Of a DNA stretch of 64,000 nt, positions 26,059 through 34,788 are shown piece after piece. The position numbers were made by a program, and so were the translations under genes. Source of the DNA: Erythrobacter insulae (GTDB lineage Bacteria > Pseudomonadota > Alphaproteobacteria > Sphingomonadales > Sphingomonadaceae); the NCBI RefSeq assembly GCF_007004095.1, contig NZ_VHJK01000001.1, forward strand, positions 248,001-312,000. Reading direction: 5' to 3'. Position 1 is the stretch's first letter. Every line of letters starts with the position of its first letter. The notes under the pieces are model-generated. The model saw only the letters and a list, made by a program, of their open reading frames with translations. It searched no databases and was not told the DNA's origin.

Positions 26059-27693
26059 ATGGAACAACTTGGCCAAGATCTGGAAACAATGCGCCGTATC
26101 CCGCTGGCTGATGCGCATGTCGATGCGATCTGCGAAATCGGTGAGGAAAAGACGTTTCCCGCTGGCCACATCGTCGCCGACCTTGGCGATCCGATGGATA
26201 CGTTCGTATACATACTCGAAGGCGAGATCGAGGTTGTTGATCCCAGATCGGGTGAGCGCCTGATGGAAGCAAGCCTTGGGCCGACGCAGTTCATGGGCGA
26301 AATCGGTTTTCTGAATGCTGGCGTTCATTACCTGAAAATGCGGGCCGCCCGCGACACCCGCGTTATCGAAGCGCCGCGCACGGCGATGCTTGACCTGATG
26401 AGCCGCGTGCCCGAACTTTCGGATCATATTATCACGGTCTTCGCAGCGCGGCGGCGGAAACAGTTCGAGTTGCGCAATTCCGCAGTGAAAATCATCGGCG
26501 CAGACCGCGATCCGCAGGTTCAGGCTGTCGAACGGTTTATGTCGCGCAACCGCATCCCGTTTCAAAGTTTCGATCTGGATGCGCGTGATGCCGAAACCGC
26601 CAAAGTCTGCGATCTGAGCGGGCATGAGCCTTCGGTCATCATTGGCGCCGATCAAAAGCTGGACGACCCGACCCCGCGCAAGGTTGCGCAATATCTTGGG
26701 CTGGATCTCAACATTTGTTCTCAGCGCAATTTCGATCTGCTCATCGTCGGAGGCGGGCCAGCCGGTGTCGCCGCGGCGGTGTATGCAGGCTCCGAAGGTC
26801 TGGAGGCGCTTGTTGTCGAAGACACCGCCGTCGGCGGTCAGGCGGGTACTTCCAGCCGGATCGAAAACTATATGGGCTTTCCCACCGGCATCAGCGGCAC
26901 CGATCTGACCTGGCGCGGACAGATCCAGGCGTTGAAATTCGGCACCCGTTTCGTCATGCCTCGCCGGGTCGAAGGTTTGGCGAAACGCAAAGACGGTTCA
27001 TTTTGTGCAACTCTGGATGATGGCGATGAAATCTGCGCAAACGCCATTCTGGTAAGCACGGGCGTTCAATACCGCCGCCTGCCTCTCGAAAAATTGGAAG
27101 AACTGGAAGGCGCAGGCGTTTTCTATTCTGCCACCGAAATGGAATCCCGGTTTTGTTCGGGCACGCAAGCGGTGGTAATCGGCGGCGGCAATTCGGCGGG
27201 GCAAGCGGCGATGTATCTGTCACGCAGTGCGGCACATGTGCATCTCGTGGTTCGCTCGGACAGTCTGGCCGCCTCGATGTCCAGTTATCTGTCAAGCCGG
27301 CTTGAGGCGGACCCCAAAGTCACAATCCATTATCATACCAAAGTCACCGCTCTTCGCGGCGATGATTGGCTGGAAGGTGTGACCTTCAAGACTCCCGATG
27401 GCGAGAGCAGGCACAATACGACTGCGCTTTTCATCATGATTGGCGCGGCGCCGAATACAGATTGGCTATCGGGATTGGTCGAAACCGACGAAAAAGGATT
27501 TGTCCTGTCCGGTGCAAGCGTGGGCCGGGAAACACCATTCGAGACAGGAACCGACGGTATCTTTGCCGTCGGCGATGTGCGCAGCGGCTCTGTCAAACGC
27601 GTGGCAAGCGCGGTGGGCGAAGGGTCTGTGGTGGTCAGCCGCATATGGTCTTATCTTGATGAAAGAAAAAACGCGGCTCTATCCTCTTCATAA
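26059..27693 (+). CDS. Cyclic-nucleotide-domain / thioredoxin-reductase-like FAD oxidoreductase fusion
   Basis: Three parts in 544 residues. Residues ~1-135 are a cNMP-binding (CRP-like) domain with the VYILEGEIEVVD strand pair and an altered phosphate cassette around FMGEIGFL. Residues ~150-220 are a thioredoxin-fold-like linker (DPQVQAVERFMSRNRIPFQS) without cysteines. Residues ~228-540 are a TrxB-type reductase: FAD site VGGGPAGVAAAVYAGSEGL near 232, NADPH site VIGGGNSAGQAAMYLSRS near 373, and FAVGDVRSGSVKRVA near 505. Where true thioredoxin reductases have CxxC, this has YSATEMESRFC, so it cannot do dithiol exchange. Such fusions are annotated as FAD-dependent oxidoreductases of unknown acceptor; ligand gating of flavin activity is an inference. 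Confidence 0.9.
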   Translation: MEQLGQDLETMRRIPLADAHVDAICEIGEEKTFPAGHIVADLGDPMDTFVYILEGEIEVVDPRSGERLMEASLGPTQFMGEIGFLNAGVHYLKMRAARDTRVIEAPRTAMLDLMSRVPELSDHIITVFAARRRKQFELRNSAVKIIGADRDPQVQAVERFMSRNRIPFQSFDLDARDAETAKVCDLSGHEPSVIIGADQKLDDPTPRKVAQYLGLDLNICSQRNFDLLIVGGGPAGVAAAVYAGSEGLEALVVEDTAVGGQAGTSSRIENYMGFPTGISGTDLTWRGQIQALKFGTRFVMPRRVEGLAKRKDGSFCATLDDGDEICANAILVSTGVQYRRLPLEKLEELEGAGVFYSATEMESRFCSGTQAVVIGGGNSAGQAAMYLSRSAAHVHLVVRSDSLAASMSSYLSSRLEADPKVTIHYHTKVTALRGDDWLEGVTFKTPDGESRHNTTALFIMIGAAPNTDWLSGLVETDEKGFVLSGASVGRETPFETGTDGIFAVGDVRSGSVKRVASAVGEGSVVVSRIWSYLDERKNAALSSS

Positions 27694-28324
27694 CACTGCC
27701 GGGAGAATCAGAGATGGGACGACCATGGTGAAGGTATTTTCGGGTCTGACGTTCGCAGTCGATACCCGAACGCAAACCGAACTGCTGCTCGCCGTCGCGG
27801 CATAGCGGGAACGCGGCAGCACAGCAGCGCGGCGCTATTCCGATACGATCCGCCGTAATGTGCGGTCAGGCAATGTGACGCGGCCAAATACAGCGCGCGA
27901 ACTGACAAGAGCAAGGCGTGATCTCAGCGCAATCGGCAATAATCTCAAATCGCTTTTGGGCAATGGCCCGCCCATTTGCGCAGTGATCCATACCGCTGAA
28001 CCGGACGAGCCGATTAGATCACGGCTGATCTCGCCTGAAGGCGGGATCGTATCTGATGCATCGCCTGTGCCTTATTCCGGGCTGGATGAGATGTCGGCGA
28101 CAGCGCAGCGAAGATCCACATGACACGGCTCATGATTCATCTGAAAACCGGAATCACTCCGGACTTTGCATTGCAAAAAGCACAGTTGAATACCTTGAAT
28201 TATCGGGATAATCAGGGTAATTATTCGTATGCCAATGACCCGACATTGTGGGCAGGCTTAACGATTTTTGGCGAACCCGGTCTGGTCGAGTAATCATCGG
28301 GCTGGATACAGGAGAAGCGAGCCA
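27694..28324. other. 631-bp stretch with no intact recognisable gene
   Basis: Apart from the amber-interrupted frame at 27725-28123, I see no gene, tRNA or strong hairpin. The last 200 bp before the exported HExxH protein are A/T-richer and presumably carry its promoter. Confidence 0.5.
27725..28123 (+). pseudogene. Possible decayed gene: one frame of 133 codons broken by a single TAG
   Basis: From ATG 27725 the frame encodes 26 residues (MVKVFSGLTFAVDTRTQTEL ...), stops at TAG 27803-27805, and continues in the same frame for another 105 codons without a stop to TGA at 28121-28123. Part of the downstream portion could be read from GTG 27860 (MRSGNVTRPNTARELTRARR). I recognise no family in either part. 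The alternatives are a pseudogene with a nonsense mutation, two unrelated chance frames, or a sequencing error. There is no strong ribosome-binding site before 27860. Confidence 0.3.
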
Positions 28325-29926
28325 ATGACCTTTCGCCTGCCATGCGGCCTTGTTGCTATAATTGCCGCAATAGTGTGCGCACCAGCAGCGCACGCCGCCT
28401 GGTACGAGGCATCATCCGATCATTTTGTGATTTATGCCGATGACAGCGAAAAAGATGTCCGCCAGTTTGCCGAAAATCTTGAACGGTATCACGGTGCCCT
28501 TGGCTATTTGACGGGCCGCGACGTCGGCAAACCAAGCCCGTCAAACCGGGTCACGATCTTTGTCGTCGGATCAGGCCGCGAGATCCGCAAACTTGCAGGT
28601 CAGCAAAACAGCACGATCGCTGGCTTTTATGTTCCGCGTGCCGGCGCGAGCCGCGCTTTTGTTCAGGATATCCGCAATCAGAATGGTTATCCGCATTTCT
28701 CAACCGTGGTTTTGCTGCACGAATATGCGCATCATTTTCTGATCTCGAGCAGTCGCTATGCGATGCCGCGCTGGATGAGCGAGGGTGCTGCGGAATTTTT
28801 TGCCGCCACCACTTTCGACAAAGACGGTAGCGTGATGATCGGCCGGCCCGCGCAGCACCGCGCCTATGAGCTGGCCAATCCAAACGCGGTTTCCGTGCGC
28901 GAATTGCTGGACCCGGATTATGAGCGCGATGATCGGGGCAGACGCGGTGATGGTTTTTACGCACGCAGTTGGCTGTTGTATCACTATCTGACATTTTCCA
29001 ATGAGCGCAAAGGCCAGCTGAACGCATATTGGCAAACGATCACCTCTGGCGACCCCTCTCTTGCAGCTGCGGAGGCTGTATTTGGCGATCTGGACCAGCT
29101 TGAAAAAGAGGTTTCGGCCTATCTGCGCAAACGCCGAATGTTCACCTTCAACCTCCCGCCGGAACGATATGATATCGGACCGATCACTCTGCGGAAATTG
29201 CCGAAAGGTGAAGCCGAAGTGATCGATTTGCGTATGATCTCACAGCGCGGCGTCACGCGCGAACAAGCGCAGGAATTGCTTCCGGAGATCCGCAAGATAG
29301 CCGCCGAATTTCCCGCAGATCCCGGAGTCTTGTCCGCATTGGCGGAAGCTGAATATGACGCGGGAAATGACGATGCAGCAATCACGGCCGCCGAAGCGGC
29401 CATCGCAATCGATCCTTCGCGCACCAATCCCTATGTGCAAAAAGGGTATGCGCTGTTTCGCAAAGCCTCGGACGCAAAAGAGGATTCGAATGCTGCTTAT
29501 GCCGCCGCAATGGAGCCTTTCAGCGCATTGAATCGGCGCGAAAACGATCATCCCTTGCCGCTAATCTATTACTATCGCAGCTATGCCGAGCGCGGCCTTA
29601 AGCCGCCGGAGAACGCCAAAAAGGCGCTCGAACGCGCAGCAATGCTTGCCCCGTTTGATCACAGATTATGGCTGCAAGTGGCCGCCATGCAGGCGGAAGA
29701 GGGCAAGGTTGAACTGGCGAAATTCAGTCTGAAGCCGCTCGCGGCCTCGCCCCATGGCGGGCCTAGCGCTGATCTGGCGGCGCGGTTCATCGCGGTTTTG
29801 GATCAATTGCCCGAAGGCACCGCCTTTGACCTGAGATCGCGCGCGGCAGGGGAGACATCATCGGGCACTGATAACCCAGACACTGGGAACGAGGCCAGTC
29901 CAGACGGGGATGACGCGGCGCAGTAA
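28325..29926 (+). CDS. Exported HExxH metallopeptidase-like protein with TPR repeats
   Basis: 533 residues, with a Sec signal (MTFRLPCGLVAIIAAIVCAP, cleavage near AHAA) and GGAG upstream of the ATG at 28325. The N-terminal half resembles DUF1570-type peptidases: WYEASSDHFVIYAD, then the zinc motif HEYAH at residues 132-136 and RWMSEGAAEFFA about 22 residues on, which would give the third ligand. From residue ~340 the chain is helical with tetratricopeptide repeats (LSALAEAEYDAGNDDAAITA; ALFRKASDAKEDSNAAYAAA; ALERAAMLAPFDHRLWLQVA). The tail is acidic and disordered. A periplasmic protease or scaffold is likely; its partner is unknown. Confidence 0.85.
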   Translation: MTFRLPCGLVAIIAAIVCAPAAHAAWYEASSDHFVIYADDSEKDVRQFAENLERYHGALGYLTGRDVGKPSPSNRVTIFVVGSGREIRKLAGQQNSTIAGFYVPRAGASRAFVQDIRNQNGYPHFSTVVLLHEYAHHFLISSSRYAMPRWMSEGAAEFFAATTFDKDGSVMIGRPAQHRAYELANPNAVSVRELLDPDYERDDRGRRGDGFYARSWLLYHYLTFSNERKGQLNAYWQTITSGDPSLAAAEAVFGDLDQLEKEVSAYLRKRRMFTFNLPPERYDIGPITLRKLPKGEAEVIDLRMISQRGVTREQAQELLPEIRKIAAEFPADPGVLSALAEAEYDAGNDDAAITAAEAAIAIDPSRTNPYVQKGYALFRKASDAKEDSNAAYAAAMEPFSALNRRENDHPLPLIYYYRSYAERGLKPPENAKKALERAAMLAPFDHRLWLQVAAMQAEEGKVELAKFSLKPLAASPHGGPSADLAARFIAVLDQLPEGTAFDLRSRAAGETSSGTDNPDTGNEASPDGDDAAQ

Positions 29927-29966
29927 ACCCGCCACAGCCCGCGCGCGGATTTACCCGCATGACAAA

Positions 29967-30003
29967 CGGTTTGTGCGCCCTGACAGGCAGAGCGCACAAA
30001 CCG
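29967..30003. terminator. Hairpin terminator between converging genes
   Basis: Perfect 12-bp arms CGGTTTGTGCGC (29967-29978) and GCGCACAAACCG (29992-30003) with a 13-base loop, placed between the stop codons of the HExxH/TPR gene and the DUF937 gene. The T-runs are weak, so its efficiency is uncertain. Confidence 0.65.
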
Positions 30004-30032
30004 CAATCCATTCTCTGTTGAGAATGTGGCCG

Positions 30033-30590
30033 TTATCGGCTCATCATTCCGCCGACGATTGATCCCAGAATTCCGCCAAGCGGACTGCCGCCTGATGACC
30101 CGCCAGCAGGAGCCGCAGCGCCGGTTGCCTCTTTGGCCATATAACCGGCAACCGCCATCGCCAGAATTGGCAACATCTTTTTCAGCATGCCTTCATCAAG
30201 ACCAGTCAGCGAAGCAACCTCGCCTGCGACCGAACGGCTGACGTCCTTGCTGCCGAAAATATTGCCAAGGATATCATTGCCCGGCTTGGTCGGTGTCGGG
30301 CTGGTGCCCAAAACCGCATCAAGCAATCCGCCGCCGAGACCGCCAGCAAGCGCGCCGCCAAGCCCGCCGCCCGAAGAACCGCCGCCGCCAAGGATAGCCC
30401 CTGCAAGACTGCCAAGTCCGCCCATCGGATCAGGCGTGCTGGTGCCGCCCGTGGCACTGCGTCCCATCCCTGCGACAATCGCTGGAAGCAATGCCCCAGC
30501 AGCCGATTTGGCCGTATTCTCATCAACGCCCAATTCGCGGGCCATCGATGCGATTGCGCCGCTTTGTTGCAGCATTTGTCCTAGGCTCAT
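30033..30590 (-). CDS. DUF937 family protein
   Basis: A 185-residue protein that starts behind a perfect AGGAGG site. The N-terminal half is helical with the DUF937 pattern (LGQMLQQSGAIASMARELGV, then AKSAAGALLPAIVAGMGR). The middle is a glycine-rich flexible stretch (~55-95, GGGGSSGGGLGGALAGGLGG). A second small helical module (~125-165, VAGEVASLTGLDEGMLKKML) is followed by another Gly/Ser tail. DUF937 proteins are related to YidB and have no established function. The next gene upstream is a shorter protein of the same type, 30 bp away, so the two form an operon. Confidence 0.85.
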   Translation of the reverse strand: MSLGQMLQQSGAIASMARELGVDENTAKSAAGALLPAIVAGMGRSATGGTSTPDPMGGLGSLAGAILGGGGSSGGGLGGALAGGLGGGLLDAVLGTSPTPTKPGNDILGNIFGSKDVSRSVAGEVASLTGLDEGMLKKMLPILAMAVAGYMAKEATGAAAPAGGSSGGSPLGGILGSIVGGMMSR

Positions 30591-30619
30591 TGCGGTCCCT
30601 CCTGTGTGATCTGGCGTGT

Positions 30620-30943
30620 TTATTTTTTACCGAACAAGCCCGCAGCCATTCCGGCGATGTCATTCAGCGGGTTTCCGTCCCCATCGCTGTCGAGCATGGA
30701 CGCAAAACTGGAAAGCGAGCCTTCGCCGCCGATTTGCTCGACAATCTGGCTTAACACACCGCTATCAAGGCCAGTTTCCGCAGCAGCGAGGTCGACTGTA
30801 TCGCCGTCCTGCTGATGCGTTTTGCCGAGCACCGCAATCGCTTTTTCTGCCATTGCCGGATCAATGCCGATCTTTGCCGCAAGGTTCGCAACATCATCAG
30901 GCGCGCCGCCAATGTTTTTAAGAATTCCGTCCAGAAGGCTCAT
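30620..30943 (-). CDS. Small DUF937/YidB-like protein
   Basis: 107 residues. The start was moved to ATG 30943 (MSLLDGILKNIGG) because GGAG lies six bases upstream of it; an ATG 12 bases earlier has no such site. The sequence repeats the organisation of its neighbour: a helix pair with VANLAAKIGIDPAMAEKAIA, an acidic stretch, then LSQIVEQIGGEGSLSSFASM and a short ending GMAAGLFGKK. A DSDGDGNPLND segment near residue 85 resembles a calcium-binding loop, as in dockerin or EF-hand motifs. Function unknown; expressed with the longer DUF937 gene. Confidence 0.78.
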   Translation of the reverse strand: MSLLDGILKNIGGAPDDVANLAAKIGIDPAMAEKAIAVLGKTHQQDGDTVDLAAAETGLDSGVLSQIVEQIGGEGSLSSFASMLDSDGDGNPLNDIAGMAAGLFGKK

Positions 30944-31083
30944 ATCAATCTCCATGTGATTTACACATTACAAGAATGGATTGCCCGAGCGATAAAATAA
31001 AGGGGTTTATGGGCCCAGCACTTGTAAAACCTTTATTCGGAACCCTTGCCCTGACCCTTGATTTACTCTGTGAGGGGTAGCCG

Positions 31084-32067
31084 ATGAAATCGATGAAATC
31101 CGTATTATTTTGCACCGCGATTGCGGCCATAACGGCGACGATCATCTCGTTGGTGCAAACGGATTGGTGGGTAATCCGTGCACTCGATCTGGTACGCGAA
31201 CCTGCGCTTTATGTGTTTGCGGCGCTTGCTTTGACCAGCGCGATATTCGGTCAGAGCCTGCGCGTTTGGTCGGCCGGGTTGTTTGCGATTGCGGCTTGCA
31301 TCAATGCCTGGTGCATCTGGCCGTATTCGCGTTTCGCAGCGCCAGATCTGGAATTGGTCGGCACTGCTGGCGATGAGCGGTGTTTTTCGGCCCTTTCTGC
31401 CAATGTAAAAATGGAAAACCGTGAATTTGCCGGAGTGATTGATCAGCTGGATGCCTATGATCCCGATCTGATCTTTCTGACGGAAACAAATCAGGCATGG
31501 ATCGACGCGCTAAAGCCCGTCTTATCGCGCTATCCAAATGTCAGCACGCATCCGCAAGATGATACTTTCGGAAAAGTGTTCGCGAGCCGCCTGGCGACCA
31601 TCGACACCGATTTCATCGAGCAACCGGGCGAGGATACGCCAACATTTTATGCCCTTTTGAAAGCCAGCGACACGGGCACAGTGCGCTTTACCGGCTTGCA
31701 CCCCAAGGCACCTTTGCCGGGACAAAACACGCAGGAGCGCGATCAAAGCATCCAGCGCGCCGCCGACAAAGCAGGCACTGCGGTAACCGGGGCAATCGTC
31801 ATGGGCGATTTCAACGATGTTCCCTGGTCGCGCACGACAAGCGATTTCCGTGAACGCGGCGAGTGGAAAGATCCGCGAATTGGCCGCGGGACTTATCCGA
31901 CTTTCCCGTCCTTCCTTTTGCCAATCGGCTGGCCGCTTGATCAGGTCATGGTCAAAGGCGACGTTCAGGTGCGTATGTTAAAAGTGCTGGCCGGGAGCGG
32001 GTCCGATCACCGCGCGCTCTTTGCCGAATTTTGCCTGCCGCAAGCGATCAGGATGATCGAACCGTAG
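31084..32067 (+). CDS. Endonuclease/exonuclease/phosphatase-family protein with membrane anchor
   Basis: 327 residues. The first ~90 hold three hydrophobic helices, as in the AF1548/YafD-like membrane members, with the catalytic domain probably facing the periplasm. The EEP fold is visible: SALSANVKMENREF (metal-binding Asn), DPDLIFLTETN (catalytic Glu near 139), TGLHPKAPLP (His), GDFNDVPWSRT near 240 (Asp-x-Asn) and the final GSDHRALFAEF near 310 (Asp-His pair). All expected catalytic residues appear intact. Substrate could be nucleic acid, a phospholipid or an inositol phosphate; nothing in the context decides. It is followed by a bidirectional terminator shared with pckA. Confidence 0.88.
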   Translation: MKSMKSVLFCTAIAAITATIISLVQTDWWVIRALDLVREPALYVFAALALTSAIFGQSLRVWSAGLFAIAACINAWCIWPYSRFAAPDLELVGTAGDERCFSALSANVKMENREFAGVIDQLDAYDPDLIFLTETNQAWIDALKPVLSRYPNVSTHPQDDTFGKVFASRLATIDTDFIEQPGEDTPTFYALLKASDTGTVRFTGLHPKAPLPGQNTQERDQSIQRAADKAGTAVTGAIVMGDFNDVPWSRTTSDFRERGEWKDPRIGRGTYPTFPSFLLPIGWPLDQVMVKGDVQVRMLKVLAGSGSDHRALFAEFCLPQAIRMIEP

Positions 32068-32074
32068 AGAATAA

Positions 32075-32108
32075 AAGCCCCGCACTGATCTTACGCCAGG
32101 CGGGGCTT
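32075..32108. terminator. Bidirectional terminator between the EEP-family gene and pckA
   Basis: Arms AAGCCCCGC (32075-32083) and GCGGGGCTT (32100-32108) pair perfectly around a 16-base loop. It sits between two converging stop codons. Confidence 0.85.
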
Positions 32109-32131
32109 CCTCTCCAACTTGTAATTCGGGT

Positions 32132-33748
32132 TCAGGCGATGATACGAACCGCCGGCGCCGACTGGCGGACGCCTTCATCCACATGCGGCGCAAATTCTGC
32201 GAAATTGTCGATAAACAGCTGCACCAGCTTTTCGGCGGCGGCATCATATTCGCCCTTGTCGGCCCAGGTGCTGCGCGGATCGAGGATGGTCTGGTCAATC
32301 CCTTGCTGCGCAAGAACAGGAACATTGACCGGGACTTCAAAGCCGAAATTGGCATCCTTGCGGAATTCGACAGCATCAAGATCACCATCAAGCGCCGCAT
32401 TAAGCAGCGCCCGGGTCGCTTTGATCGGCATACGATTACCAACACCGTATTTGCCGCCGGTCCAGCCGGTGTTGAGCAGCCAGCATTGGACACCGCCGCT
32501 GGCAATACGTTCTTTCAAAAGATTGCCGTAAACGCTCGGATGGCGCGGCATAAACGGCGCTCCGAAACAGGTGGAAAACGTGGCTTCAGGCTCTGTCACG
32601 CCGATTTCGGTGCCGGCCACTTTGGCCGTGTAACCGGACAGGAAGTGATACATCGCCTGATCCGGCGTGAGCCGCGCGATCGGAGGCAGCACACCGAATG
32701 CATCGGCGGTAAGCATCACAACATGGCTGGGCACTGGCCCCAGATTTTTTTCGCTGGTGTTTGGAATAAAATGGATCGGATATGCGCCGCGGGTGTTCTC
32801 GGCGAGCGAATTGTCGTCAAAATCGAGCTCCCGCGTTTCGGGATCCATCACCACATTTTCCAGCACTGTTCCAAACCGGCGTGTGGTCGCGTAGATTTCA
32901 GGCTCGGCCTCTTCGGAAAGGCTGATCATCTTGGCATAACACCCGCCTTCGAAGTTAAACACAGCGGTATCGGACCAGCCATGCTCATCATCACCAATAA
33001 GGGTGCGCGATGCGTCTGCCGAAAGAGTGGTTTTGCCGGTGCCTGATAAACCAAAGAAAACCGCCGTCTTGCCATCCGCGCTCACATTCGCAGAACAATG
33101 CATCGGCATCACGCCTTTGGTCGGCAGCAGATAGTTGAGAATGCCAAAGACACTCTTCTTCATCTCTCCAGCGTACCGCGTCCCGCCGATCAGGATCAAT
33201 TTTTCGCTGAGGTTTACGGCAATCACAGTTTCGCTGTTCGTACCGTGACGTTCAGGATCAGCTTTGAACGTAGGCAAATCGATGATCGTGTATTCGGGTG
33301 CAAAATCGGACAATTCTTCGGTCGTCGGACGCACCAGAAGAGTGCGGATAAACAGATTGTGCCATGCCAATTCGTTGATCACGCGGACATTCACGCGGTG
33401 TTCGGGTTGTGAACCGCCAAACAGGTCCGCGACATACAGCGTATCCTTGCCCGCAACCGCAGCCATGAAATCCTCTTTGAGGTTGGCGAAATGCGCAGGC
33501 GTCATGGATGCATTGACCTTGCCCCACCACACCGTGTTTTCCGTCTCGGCATCGCGCACGATGAATTTGTCTTTCGCGCTGCGACCGGTTTTCGCGCCTG
33601 TCTTCACGACCAAGGCGCCATGTTGCGACAGTGCACCCTCGCCAGCGGAAATGGCCGCCTCGACCAGCGCGGGCGTTCCCAGATTCGGGTGAATGTCGGC
33701 CCGGGTTTCGATTCCTTGACTGGACAGCGATTGCGCAAGAGGGGTCAA
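32132..33748 (-). CDS. pckA: Phosphoenolpyruvate carboxykinase (ATP)
   Basis: Converts oxaloacetate plus ATP to phosphoenolpyruvate, the first step of gluconeogenesis, in the cytoplasm. The 538 residues carry the kinase-specific P-loop [15 protein letters not shown] near residue 238, the metal-binding [11 protein letters not shown], and the R-x-x-x-GG-x-R-Y-A-type [15 protein letters not shown] near 195 with its substrate-binding lysine. Length matches the ATP-type enzyme. It is divergent from chvI with a 287-bp shared regulatory region; the same pairing in rhizobia and Agrobacterium has been linked to ChvI control of pckA, so such control is likely. Confidence 0.97.
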   Translation of the reverse strand: MTPLAQSLSSQGIETRADIHPNLGTPALVEAAISAGEGALSQHGALVVKTGAKTGRSAKDKFIVRDAETENTVWWGKVNASMTPAHFANLKEDFMAAVAGKDTLYVADLFGGSQPEHRVNVRVINELAWHNLFIRTLLVRPTTEELSDFAPEYTIIDLPTFKADPERHGTNSETVIAVNLSEKLILIGGTRYAGEMKKSVFGILNYLLPTKGVMPMHCSANVSADGKTAVFFGLSGTGKTTLSADASRTLIGDDEHGWSDTAVFNFEGGCYAKMISLSEEAEPEIYATTRRFGTVLENVVMDPETRELDFDDNSLAENTRGAYPIHFIPNTSEKNLGPVPSHVVMLTADAFGVLPPIARLTPDQAMYHFLSGYTAKVAGTEIGVTEPEATFSTCFGAPFMPRHPSVYGNLLKERIASGGVQCWLLNTGWTGGKYGVGNRMPIKATRALLNAALDGDLDAVEFRKDANFGFEVPVNVPVLAQQGIDQTILDPRSTWADKGEYDAAAEKLVQLFIDNFAEFAPHVDEGVRQSAPAVRIIA

Positions 33749-33819
33749 CGTAAAGCTCCGTGAAGGTTAGCTGTGAGATGGACAAGAGCGCGGCTCTCAT
33801 CGGATTCGGGCGTCCATTC

Positions 33820-33831
33820 GCATACGTATGC
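33820..33831. promoter_or_regulatory. 12-bp perfect palindrome in the pckA-chvI intergenic region
   Basis: GCATACGTATGC is self-complementary and lies about 72 bp upstream of pckA. It is a candidate operator for pckA or chvI; the regulator is unknown. Confidence 0.35.
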
Positions 33832-33856
33832 ATAAAGGTCCAGAGAGGATCAACAA

Positions 33857-33899
33857 TTGCCCTCGGTCTTGTGCACCAAACACGATATTCTGAGGGCAA
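33857..33899. promoter_or_regulatory. Inverted repeat in the pckA-chvI intergenic region
   Basis: Arms TTGCCCTC (33857-33864) and GAGGGCAA (33892-33899), 27 bases apart. They may be two half-sites for a dimeric regulator or a leader hairpin. Function unproven. Confidence 0.3.
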
Positions 33900-34035
33900 A
33901 GCGCAGGCAGCGCGTTGTTTCACGCCCGCGAAGTCGCTAGTCATCGTGGCGGGTTGTGACAGATTTTAGCTGGGCGCGCCGAACGCTTAGCCTTAAGAAA
34001 TTCGGTCTTAGCACCGCTGGCATTGGAGAACCGAA

Positions 34036-34788
34036 ATGACCGAGACCGCGCCAGAAGCACACAGCAGCCCCGATGCGCCCGTCATCGCCTTGGTCGATGA
34101 TGATCGCAATATCCTCACCACGGTCTCCATCGCCTTGCAGGCCGAAGGCTATGTCACGCGCCTTTATTCCGACGGCGAGACTGCCCTGAAAGCGCTGATA
34201 GAAAACCCGCCTGCGCTTGGTGTGTTCGACATTAAAATGCCCAAGATGGACGGCATGGAATTGTTGAAACGTGTGCGCGAAAAGGTCGCTTTGCCGGTTA
34301 TTTTTCTGACCAGTAAAGATGACGAGGAAGACGAAGAAGCCGGTCTGGAATTGGGCGCGGATGATTACATCGCCAAACCGTTCAGCCAGCGGCTTTTGAT
34401 CGCTCGTATCCGCGCGATCCTGCGCCGGGCCGATCCGGTGCGTGACACCGGCGGTAGCCAAACCGGCCTTGCCGATGCAGCCGCAAACGATATTGCGCGC
34501 GGCCGCCTGCACATGGACCCGGCCCGCCATCACGTGCTTTGGGATGGAAAACCGGTCAGCCTGACAGTCACAGAATTTCTGATCCTGGAAGCCCTTGCCG
34601 CGCGGCCGGGTGTAATCAAAAGCCGCAACCAGTTGATGGATGCCGCCTATCCCGATGATATCTTTGTCGATGATCGCACAGTCGACAGCCATATCAAACG
34701 CATGAGACGCAAGTTCCGCAGCGTGGACCGCGAATTTTCCTCAATCGAAACGCTCTACGGTGCCGGATACAGTTTCAACGATGGCTGA
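34036..34788 (+). CDS. chvI: Response regulator ChvI
   Basis: An OmpR/PhoB-family regulator of envelope and acid responses in alphaproteobacteria. The 250 residues contain a receiver domain (~16-130): the acidic pair in [11 protein letters not shown], the phospho-acceptor aspartate in [13 protein letters not shown] near 65, and the FLTSKDDE and AKPF switch residues. A winged-helix DNA-binding domain follows (~150-245, [17 protein letters not shown]). Its stop overlaps the start of chvG by eight bases. GGAGA lies upstream of the ATG. Transcription diverges from pckA. Confidence 0.95.
   Translation: MTETAPEAHSSPDAPVIALVDDDRNILTTVSIALQAEGYVTRLYSDGETALKALIENPPALGVFDIKMPKMDGMELLKRVREKVALPVIFLTSKDDEEDEEAGLELGADDYIAKPFSQRLLIARIRAILRRADPVRDTGGSQTGLADAAANDIARGRLHMDPARHHVLWDGKPVSLTVTEFLILEALAARPGVIKSRNQLMDAAYPDDIFVDDRTVDSHIKRMRRKFRSVDREFSSIETLYGAGYSFNDG

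Noticed and set aside
24552..26294. Minus-strand open frame of 580 codons
   Set aside because: Antisense to the DUF885 gene and the start of the oxidoreductase gene, both well supported; no ribosome-binding site or domain.
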